Source: Streptomyces tateyamensis
GTDB taxonomy: Bacteria; Actinomycetota; Actinomycetes; Streptomycetales; Streptomycetaceae
Length of the DNA stretch: 64,000 nt
Reading direction: 5' to 3'
NCBI RefSeq assembly: GCF_003205575.1
Contig: NZ_PYBW01000097.1
Location: forward strand, 58,372-122,371
The notes under the pieces were generated by a model, which had not been told where the DNA came from, made no database searches, and saw only the letters and a program-made list of their open reading frames with translations. A program made the position numbers and the translations under genes. Below are positions 58,049-64,000 of this stretch, piece after piece (position 1 is the first letter of the stretch; every line of letters begins with the position of its first letter).

Positions 58049-59329
58049 ATGAACTGCCCCCACTGCAACGAACCGCTCAACCCCGAGGACGTGTTCTGCG
58101 AGAACTGCGGCGCCAACCTCGCGGCGCCGCCGGCCGCCCAGGCCGTGACGTCCGGGGCCCCCGGGGCCTCCACGGCCCCCGGCGCGGACTTCGCGCCGGC
58201 ACCCGCCGAGGCGGTGGAGCGGGCGGTCTGCGTGCACTGCGGCGCCGCCCAGGTCTCCGCCGACGGCTGGTGCGAGGCCTGCGGCGCGGCCCAGCCGCGC
58301 CCGCGCGACCACGTGGAGCTCGCGGTCCAGGGGGTGGCCGGGGTCAGCGACCGCGGCCTGCGCCACCACCGCAACGAGGACTCCTTCACCATCGCCTCCA
58401 CCGCGCTGCCCGACGGCTCGCCCGCCGTGGTCGCGGTGGTCTGCGACGGCGTCTCCTCGGCCGCCCGGCCCGACGAGGCCTCGCAGACCGCGGCCGACGC
58501 GGCCGGCGAGGCGCTGCTGACCGCACTGGAGCAGGGCAGCGAGCCGGAGCCGGCGATGCGTCAGGCGATCCTGACGGCGGCCGCGGCAGTGGCCGCGCTG
58601 GGCGCCGACGAGGCGCCGCCCGGCTCCGCCGTCAATGCGCCCGCCTGCACCTTCGTCAGCGCGGTGGCCGCCGCCGGGGTGGTCACCGTGGGCTGGGTCG
58701 GCGACAGCCGGGCCTACTGGATCCCGGACGACCGGCAGGACGCCGAGCCGTACCGGCTGACCGAGGACGACTCCTGGGCGGCCGGTATGGTCGCGGCCGG
58801 CCTGATGGCCGAGGCCGAGGCGTACGCCGACTCCCGGGCGCACGCGATCACCGGCTGGCTGGGCGCGGACGCCGAGGAGGTGCTGCCGCACACCGCGGCC
58901 TTCACCCCGCACGTCCCCGGCGTGCTGGTGATCTGCACCGACGGCCTGTGGAACTACGCCGAGGCCGCCACCGATCTGGCCGACCTGGTCCGGCCCGACG
59001 CCCGGCAGGACCCGCTGCACGCGGCCCGGGCGCTGGTCTCCTTCGCGGTCGCGGCCGGCGGGCACGACAACATCACGGTGGCGGTGCTGCCGGTCCAGCC
59101 GGATCCGGCGGGCGGGTGGAGCGAGACCGTGCTGGACCTGCCAGTGGTGGGCACCGCGCGGACCGTGCGGCTCGGCACCGGCAGCGCGCCGGTCGGGCCG
59201 CCCGCGCCCACCGTGCCGCCCGCGCCACCTGCTCCCCCGGGGCCGGCCGCCCCCGAACCGGCGGGCCCCGCTCCGGCCGGTCCCGCTCCGGCCGTTCCGC
59301 CGATGCCCAGCTTCCCGCCGCAGGGCTGA
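58049..59329 (+). CDS. PP2C-type protein phosphatase with N-terminal zinc ribbons
   Basis: I start the protein at ATG 58049; GTG 58043 (GTGA overlap with pknG) is equally possible. Two zinc ribbons open it: CPHC/CENC at 3-6 and 17-20, and CVHCGAAQ with CEACGAAQ near 60-78. A PP2C phosphatase domain follows (about 95-330), with the metal-binding motifs GLRHHRNEDSF, VVCDGVSSAA, VGWVGDSRAYW and GGHDNITVAVLP. The C-terminus is a Pro/Ala-rich tail. It is translationally linked to pknG and is the obvious antagonist of the kinase. Confidence 0.93.
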   Translation: MNCPHCNEPLNPEDVFCENCGANLAAPPAAQAVTSGAPGASTAPGADFAPAPAEAVERAVCVHCGAAQVSADGWCEACGAAQPRPRDHVELAVQGVAGVSDRGLRHHRNEDSFTIASTALPDGSPAVVAVVCDGVSSAARPDEASQTAADAAGEALLTALEQGSEPEPAMRQAILTAAAAVAALGADEAPPGSAVNAPACTFVSAVAAAGVVTVGWVGDSRAYWIPDDRQDAEPYRLTEDDSWAAGMVAAGLMAEAEAYADSRAHAITGWLGADAEEVLPHTAAFTPHVPGVLVICTDGLWNYAEAATDLADLVRPDARQDPLHAARALVSFAVAAGGHDNITVAVLPVQPDPAGGWSETVLDLPVVGTARTVRLGTGSAPVGPPAPTVPPAPPAPPGPAAPEPAGPAPAGPAPAVPPMPSFPPQG

Positions 59330-59403
59330 GCCAGTGCTGCGGCACTAAGGCCACTCACGCCCACGCTTCCATCCGGCTCACCACTCATCAGGAGTCAACG
59401 GCC

Positions 59404-60759
59404 ATGGCCAGTCTGACCAAGTCCAACCTGCCCCGGTTCACCGCCGACATCTTCCAGAACGAGTACCTCGCCGAGGGCGCCCGCGAGGTCAACGCGATCG
59501 TCACCGTCACCGCGACCGGCGGCGGCACCACCGGTGGGCGCCCGCTGGGCCTGGGCGCCGACGCCGGGCCGGGTGCGGGCCAGCAGCCCGCCGTGGTGAT
59601 CATGGTCGACTGCTCCGGCTCGATGGACTACCCGCCGACCAAGATGCGCAACGCCCGCGACGCCACGGCCGTCGCGATCGACAGCATCCGCGACGGCGCC
59701 GCCTTCGCCGTGGTGGCCGGCACCCACGAGGCCCGCGAGGTCTACCCGGGGGCCGGTGAGCTGGCCGTCGCCTCGCCCAGCACCCGGGAGGCCGCCAAGC
59801 AGTCGCTGCGCAAGCTGACCGCCGGCGGCGGCACCGCGATCGGCACCTGGCTGGCGCTGGCCGACACGCTCTTCCTGAGCCGGGCCGACATCGCCATCCG
59901 GCAGGGCATCCTGCTCACCGATGGCCGCAACGAGCACGAGAAGCCGGAGGACCTGCAGCGCACCCTGGAGCGGGTCAGCGGCCACTTCACCGCCGACTGC
60001 CGCGGGGTCGGGACCGACTGGGAGGTGGCGGAGCTGCGCCGGATCGCCTCCGCGATGCTCGGCACCGCCGACATCGTCGCCGAGCCCTCCGGCCTGGCCG
60101 AGGACTTCCGGTCGATGATGACCACCGCGATGGGCAAGCAGGTCGCGGACGTGGCGCTGCGGGTGTGGACCCCGGCCAACGCCGCGGTGAAGTTCGTCAA
60201 GCAGGTGGCGCCCGACCTGGAGGACCTGACGGAGCGCCGGAGCGAGGCCGGCCCGCGGGCCGGCGACTACCCGACCGGCTCCTGGGGCGACGAGAGCCGC
60301 GACTACCACGTGTGCGTGGAGGTGCCGGCGGCGAGCGTGGGCAACGAGATGCTGGCGGCCCGGATCAGCCTGGTGCTGCCGCAGGCCGACGGCTCCACCG
60401 AGGTGCTGGCGCAGGGCCTGGTCAAGGCGGTGTGGACCGACGACCTGGCCTCCTCCACCCGGATCAGCCCGCAGGTGGCGCACTACACCGGGCAGGCCGA
60501 GCTGGCCAACGCGATCCAGGAGGGCCTGGAGGCGCGCCGGGCCGGCGACCTGGACACCGCCACCGCGAAGCTGGGCGCGGCGGTGCGGCTGGCGCACGAG
60601 AGCGGCAACGAGGGCACCTTCAAGCTGCTGCAGGGCGTGGTGGAGGTGCAGGACGTCAAGCAGGGCACGGTGCGGATCCGGCAGAACGTCACCGAGGCGG
60701 ACTCGATGACGCTGGAGACCCGGTCGACCAAGACCGTGCGGGTGGCGCCGAAGAAGTAG
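59404..60759 (+). CDS. VWA-domain protein
   Basis: The 451-residue protein starts at ATG 59404 behind AGGAG. The von Willebrand A domain at about 60-250 has an intact MIDAS: D69, S71 and S73 in VDCSGSM, the threonine in GGGTAIGTWL and the aspartate in LTDGRN. The first 60 residues and the C-terminal beta-rich and helical part (AVRLAHESGNEGTFKLLQG) have no recognised motif. There is no signal peptide, so it is a cytoplasmic VWA protein. VWA, PP2C and kinase genes also co-occur in the TerY-P type triads. It may bring a metal-dependent protein partner to the kinase/phosphatase pair. Confidence 0.9.
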   Translation: MASLTKSNLPRFTADIFQNEYLAEGAREVNAIVTVTATGGGTTGGRPLGLGADAGPGAGQQPAVVIMVDCSGSMDYPPTKMRNARDATAVAIDSIRDGAAFAVVAGTHEAREVYPGAGELAVASPSTREAAKQSLRKLTAGGGTAIGTWLALADTLFLSRADIAIRQGILLTDGRNEHEKPEDLQRTLERVSGHFTADCRGVGTDWEVAELRRIASAMLGTADIVAEPSGLAEDFRSMMTTAMGKQVADVALRVWTPANAAVKFVKQVAPDLEDLTERRSEAGPRAGDYPTGSWGDESRDYHVCVEVPAASVGNEMLAARISLVLPQADGSTEVLAQGLVKAVWTDDLASSTRISPQVAHYTGQAELANAIQEGLEARRAGDLDTATAKLGAAVRLAHESGNEGTFKLLQGVVEVQDVKQGTVRIRQNVTEADSMTLETRSTKTVRVAPKK

Positions 60760-60784
60760 GCCGTTGCCGAGCGGTACGGAACGG

Positions 60785-60822
60785 GTCCAGCGCGCCGCCC
60801 CTCCCCGGGCGGCGCGCTGGAC
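60785..60822. terminator. Bidirectional terminator of the pknG operon
   Basis: GTCCAGCGCGCCGCCC at 60785-60800 pairs perfectly over 16 bp with GGGCGGCGCGCTGGAC at 60807-60822. It stands between the VWA gene and a convergent lipoprotein gene. Confidence 0.8.
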
Positions 60823-60837
60823 GTGTCCCGGGCCCTG

Positions 60838-61599
60838 CTACTTCAGCTTGGGGGCCAGCTGGTTGGCCAGGGTCTTCAGGTCGGGCATCGCGCCCGCCGC
60901 GTCGCTGGCGTCGAGCAGCAGCACCTTGTCGCCGACCCGGGCGATCACCGTCTCCTCGGAGACGTAGTGGCCCTGCGGGGTGTTCTTCAGGTCGATGCTC
61001 TCCTCCCCCAGCCCGGAGACCGGGTCGTCGCTGACCGTCATCTGCACGTTGCCGCCGCTCATCGCCGGGGCGGAGTAGCTCTTGCAGCCGCCGGCCAGGG
61101 TCCGGATCTCGCCGAGCAGCTTGGCCGCGTCGCCCGGGTGGTAGGCGGCGATCACCACGTTGACCGCGCCCTGCTTCGGGTCCTGGAGCTTGATCGAGGC
61201 GTAGGCGGCGCGGAAGTCGATGGAGAGGCTGTCGGCACCCGAGTGGGTCAGGTCGGTGCACTTCTCGCCGGGCAGCAGCGGGGTGCCGGGGCTCTGGATG
61301 GTGTCCTTGGTGTCGAACTCGTAGCCGTCGGTGCCGTCCAGCTTCCAGCCCGCGGGCAGCGTGGCCGCGCTCGGCAGCAGGGTCTTCAGGGTCGAGCCGG
61401 GGGTCACCGCACCGGCGGCGCCGGAGCCGCCCGCCGAGGCGCTCGGTGCGGATCCGCCGCCGGCCGCGCTGGTCGGGGCCTGGCTCGCGGCGGGCGGGGC
61501 GGCAGTCGGGCTGTCGGACTTGTCGGACTGGCAGCCCGCCAGGAGAGCCGTGGTCGCCGCCACCGCCACGAAGGCGGCCGAAATTCTGAGCTTGGACAT
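60838..61599 (-). CDS. Secreted lipoprotein of unknown function
   Basis: The protein is read from ATG 61599 (61608 adds three residues). The signal peptide ends in the lipobox LLAGC, followed by an Ala/Ser/Gly/Pro-rich linker. The folded part (about 75-250) contains LLPSAATLPAGWKLDG, SGLGEESIDLKN and VIARVGDKVLLL, a pattern like the sensor domains of PknH-type extracytoplasmic proteins and of mycobacterial LpqN-like lipoproteins. The resemblance is weak. It is convergent with the kinase operon and may or may not belong to it. Confidence 0.8.
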   Translation of the reverse strand: MSKLRISAAFVAVAATTALLAGCQSDKSDSPTAAPPAASQAPTSAAGGGSAPSASAGGSGAAGAVTPGSTLKTLLPSAATLPAGWKLDGTDGYEFDTKDTIQSPGTPLLPGEKCTDLTHSGADSLSIDFRAAYASIKLQDPKQGAVNVVIAAYHPGDAAKLLGEIRTLAGGCKSYSAPAMSGGNVQMTVSDDPVSGLGEESIDLKNTPQGHYVSEETVIARVGDKVLLLDASDAAGAMPDLKTLANQLAPKLK

Positions 61600-61798
61600 G
61601 GACCGCATTCTGCCGGTCGGTGCTAACGCCTCAATCGCCTCCCATTAACGTCGTCCGCAGGCGGGGCTTGGGACGAGGGTGTGACCTGCCCGTGGCAGTG
61701 CCACCGTTCACCGCTGCGCCACTCCTCGGTATCGTTGGCTGCTGATGTGAAACTGGTTCCGCTGGGGGGCCGGACCTGCCTGAGATGTGGGGGATTTG

Positions 61799-62728
61799 AT
61801 GGCGATCTGCCCTAATGGGCACGAGTCGCAGTCGGAGGACTACTGCGACTACTGCGGCCTCGCCATGCGTCCGGCAGCTGTCGCCGGGGCGCCCGGCCCG
61901 GGTTACCCCGGGTCCTTCGGCGGGCCCGTTCCCCCGCCGCCGGCCGCGCCGCCGATGGGGGGCGGCTACCCGGGAGTGACCGAGGGCCTGGCCACCTGCC
62001 CGATCTGCCGCACGCCGCGCACCGGGCGGTTCTGCGAGGAGTGCCGGTACGACTGGGAGCTGGCCGTGCCGACCCAGCCGCCCGCGCCGCCGGTCGGGTA
62101 CGGCTACCCGCCGCCCGCCCCGGCCCCCGTCGCCCCGCCCGCGCCGCAGCCCGACCTGGGCTACGGCTACCCGCCGCCGGCCCCGCCCGCGTACCCGACC
62201 GGCGGCGACCCGTACCAGTCCTTCCCCTCCTCGCAACAGGTGGGCCAGCCCGTCGGCGAGCCCGTCACCTCGTTCTACCTGGCCCCGCCGAGCACCCCGG
62301 TGCAGCCGGAGCCGGTGCGGTACACCTGGGTGGCCGTGGTCTCGGCGGACCGGGACTACTTCACCGACATGATGACGCGCAGTGGCCCGGAGGCCTCGGG
62401 CCTGTTCTTCCCGCCGTACTGCCCCGAGCGCCGGATCCCGATCACCGGGCGCGGCCAGCTGCGGATCGGCCGGCGGCGGCAGAACCAGAACGCGATCCCG
62501 GAGATCGACCTCTCCGTCCCGCCGGAGGACCCGGGCGCCTCGCACCAGCACGCGCTGCTGGCCGAGCAGCCGGACGGCTCCTGGGTGCTGGTCGACCAGG
62601 ACTCGCTCAACGGCACCACGATGAACGGCGGCGCCGAGCCGGTCACCCCGCACACCGCAATCCCGCTGAACGACGGGGACCGGATCCACATCGGGGCCTG
62701 GACCACGATCACGCTGCACCGCGCCTGA
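61799..62728 (+). CDS. FHA-domain protein with N-terminal zinc ribbons
   Basis: The 309-residue protein starts at ATG 61799 behind GGGGGA. Two zinc-ribbon-like units lead it: CPNGH with CDYC at 4-19, and CPIC with CEEC near 67-84. A Pro/Tyr/Gly-rich linker follows to about 160. The last 110 residues form an FHA domain, with LRIGRRR, the phospho-threonine loop GASHQHALL and DSLNGTTMNG. FHA domains bind phosphothreonine. The ETTS motif that PknG phosphorylates in GarA is not visible. It could be a PknG target or reader. Confidence 0.9.
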   Translation: MAICPNGHESQSEDYCDYCGLAMRPAAVAGAPGPGYPGSFGGPVPPPPAAPPMGGGYPGVTEGLATCPICRTPRTGRFCEECRYDWELAVPTQPPAPPVGYGYPPPAPAPVAPPAPQPDLGYGYPPPAPPAYPTGGDPYQSFPSSQQVGQPVGEPVTSFYLAPPSTPVQPEPVRYTWVAVVSADRDYFTDMMTRSGPEASGLFFPPYCPERRIPITGRGQLRIGRRRQNQNAIPEIDLSVPPEDPGASHQHALLAEQPDGSWVLVDQDSLNGTTMNGGAEPVTPHTAIPLNDGDRIHIGAWTTITLHRA

Positions 62729-62736
62729 CGGCTTTT

Positions 62737-62776
62737 CGGTCGGCCCCGCCTCGGTGTCCCGGGGTGGGGCCGACCG
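62737..62776. terminator. Terminator after the FHA gene
   Basis: CGGTCGGCCCCGCC at 62737-62750 pairs with GGTGGGGCCGACCG at 62763-62776 with one G-T position and a 12-base loop, 9 bases past the stop. Confidence 0.7.
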
Positions 62777-62803
62777 GTCTTCGCGGGCAACGGGGTAAAG
62801 GGT

Positions 62804-62832
62804 TTGCCTACCATCCGCCAAGATGATCTATT
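62804..62832 (+). promoter_or_regulatory. Candidate promoter of the ALF-repeat surface protein gene
   Basis: TTGCCT at 62804-62809 and TCTATT at 62827-62832 are 17 bases apart, each matching four of six consensus positions, 37 bases before the ATG. An imperfect hairpin (TTCCCCGG/CCGGGGGAA) and the ribosome-binding site follow. Confidence 0.4.
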
Positions 62833-62868
62833 CTTCCCCGGCAACCGGGGGAAGTAGGTCCACCAAGC

Positions 62869-63984
62869 ATGAAGCTGTCCCGCGTTTCCGCCATCCTGAC
62901 GGCAGTCGCCCTCGCACCGGCCGTCCTGCTGCCGGGCACGGCACTCGCCGCCGACGGCAGCACGGCCGCCCCGACGCCGCCGGCCACCGCGCCGTCCACC
63001 TCCCCGAGCGACGAGCGCGCCGCGGTGGAGCAGATCCTGGCGGACCCGAACTGCGGGCGCAGCGTGCGCGAGGCGGCCGAGCGGGCGCTCAAGGGGACGG
63101 CGGACGACATCCACCAGTTCCTGACGGTGGGCCAGTACCGCGCCCACGAGAGCGACGAGCGGGTCGCGGTCGTCCAGATCATGTCCGCGGAGGAGCACCA
63201 CTGGGCGGTCTGGCAGGCCGCGCAGCAGACGCTGAACGGCGACGCCGCCGCGGTGCACCAGTTCCTGACCGTCGGCCAGTACCGCGCCCGCGAGACCGAC
63301 GAGCGGATCGCGGTCGCCCGGATCCTGTCCGACGCGACCCCCGACTCGGGCCTGTGGAACGCCACCCAGAAGGCGCTGGACGGCGACGCGGCCGTCATCC
63401 ACCAGTTCCTGACGGTGGGCCAGTTCAAGGCCCGCGAGGACGACGAGCGGGTGGCCGTCAGCAAGATCATCGCCGACCCGAAGAGCGGGCGGGGCCTCAA
63501 GAAGGCCGCCCAGAAGGCGATGGACGGCAGCGCGGCCGACGTGCACGCGTTCCTGACGGAGGGCCGGTTCGCAGCCCAGCAGGCGGACGACGAGGTCCTC
63601 ATCGCCCGGCTCGTGGACCAAGGCGGCCCGGCGATGCGGGCGGCCGGGAACTACCAGCTGAACCACGGCACGCGGGAGAGCCTGCGCCACTTCGTGGAGG
63701 TGGACCAGTACACCTACGCCGCCCAGGACCGGGCCGCCGCGAGCGCCTCGGCGAGCGCCTCGGCGTCGGCTGCTCCCACGACCCCGACCCCGGCAGCGAC
63801 CCCGACCCCGACCCCCACGCCCACTCCCAGCGCGGCCCCGGTCACCACCCCCACCACCACCCAACTCGCCTCCACCGGCGGCGGCAGCGAGGCACCGTGG
63901 GAGGTCGCCGGCGCGGTCGCGGCCCTGGGCACCGGCGCGGCCCTGCTCGCGGCCACCCGCCGGCGGCGCCCCAGCGAGAGCTGA
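62869..63984 (+). CDS. ALF-repeat surface protein with LAxTG sortase signal
   Basis: The 371-residue protein starts at ATG 62869. The signal peptide ends near TALAADG. Five repeats of about 48 residues follow, the first three carrying HQFLTVGQ at about 82, 130 and 178, diverging to HAFLTEGR at 226 and RHFVEVDQ at 273. Each repeat contains DERVAV-type and AAQKAL-type helices. A Thr/Pro wall-spanning tail (290-330) precedes LASTG at 333-337, a hydrophobic helix and the basic end TRRRRPSES. This is a class E sortase LAxTG signal, so the protein is probably covalently bound to the cell wall. ALF-repeat function is not known. Confidence 0.9.
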   Translation: MKLSRVSAILTAVALAPAVLLPGTALAADGSTAAPTPPATAPSTSPSDERAAVEQILADPNCGRSVREAAERALKGTADDIHQFLTVGQYRAHESDERVAVVQIMSAEEHHWAVWQAAQQTLNGDAAAVHQFLTVGQYRARETDERIAVARILSDATPDSGLWNATQKALDGDAAVIHQFLTVGQFKAREDDERVAVSKIIADPKSGRGLKKAAQKAMDGSAADVHAFLTEGRFAAQQADDEVLIARLVDQGGPAMRAAGNYQLNHGTRESLRHFVEVDQYTYAAQDRAAASASASASASAAPTTPTPAATPTPTPTPTPSAAPVTTPTTTQLASTGGGSEAPWEVAGAVAALGTGAALLAATRRRRPSES

Positions 63985-64000
63985 GCCCGAATCCACCGAT

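Noticed and set aside
1..64000. tRNA, rRNA, CRISPR arrays, riboswitches and phage genes
   Set aside because: I looked on both strands for T-loop patterns, short regularly spaced repeats and conserved leader elements and found none that convince.

Overview
The window is very GC-rich and densely coded, with strong third-position GC bias, frequent GTG and TTG starts, and GTGA or ATGA stop/start overlaps. Gene content (HemQ coproheme pathway, Rok7B7-like regulator beside xylFGH, SPW-repeat protein, LAxTG sortase substrate, ALF repeats, PknG/GlnX/GlnH) points to a Streptomyces or Kitasatospora chromosome. It reads as conserved chromosomal core to semi-core DNA. I see no rRNA or tRNA, CRISPR, phage, full insertion sequence or biosynthetic gene cluster.

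Layout. 1-4.1 kb: end of a RibD-like reductase, a small Usp-like protein, murC-msrB, and a TIGR04222 membrane protein. 4.1-8.5 kb: heme genes hemY-hemQ and hemE on the minus strand, with a DUF4349 lipoprotein gene between them. A 155-bp MITE-like element with a 5-bp target duplication sits between the DUF4349 and hemE stops. 8.7-15.2 kb: DUF3000 protein, a LuxR-type regulator with a collagen-like linker, RNase D, and the fadA-fadB beta-oxidation pair. 15.4-19.4 kb: SPW protein, GT39-type glycosyltransferase and dxs. 19.6-24.3 kb: a xylFGH-type ABC importer and its ROK regulator. 24.6-29 kb: membrane-anchored PQQ-type propeller protein and pepN.

29.1-34.8 kb: a two-component system divergent from a ferric-reductase-like flavoprotein, an FMN-binding protein and ApbE, which look like one transmembrane electron-transfer chain; a VIT-family protein follows. 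34.9-39.7 kb: small membrane protein, malQ, a truncated RHH remnant, an HNH nuclease and an MscS channel. 39.9-46.9 kb: a sugar regulon (ROK repressor, binding protein, two permeases, GH4 glycosidase, sugar kinase) lacking its own ATPase. 46.9-51.3 kb: MFS exporter with ArsR regulator, a ZIP transporter behind an iron-box-like sequence, a nucleosidase and a CtaG-type protein.

51.7-62.7 kb is the most interesting part. It holds an apparent operon of a GlnX-like membrane protein, a GlnH-like binding protein, an unrecognised coiled-coil protein, a PknG-type kinase with extra zinc ribbons, a zinc-ribbon PP2C phosphatase and a VWA protein, with a zinc-ribbon FHA protein nearby. Together they could carry an extracellular amino-acid signal to phosphorylation-dependent control in the cytoplasm. 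The window ends with a probable sortase-anchored ALF-repeat surface protein.
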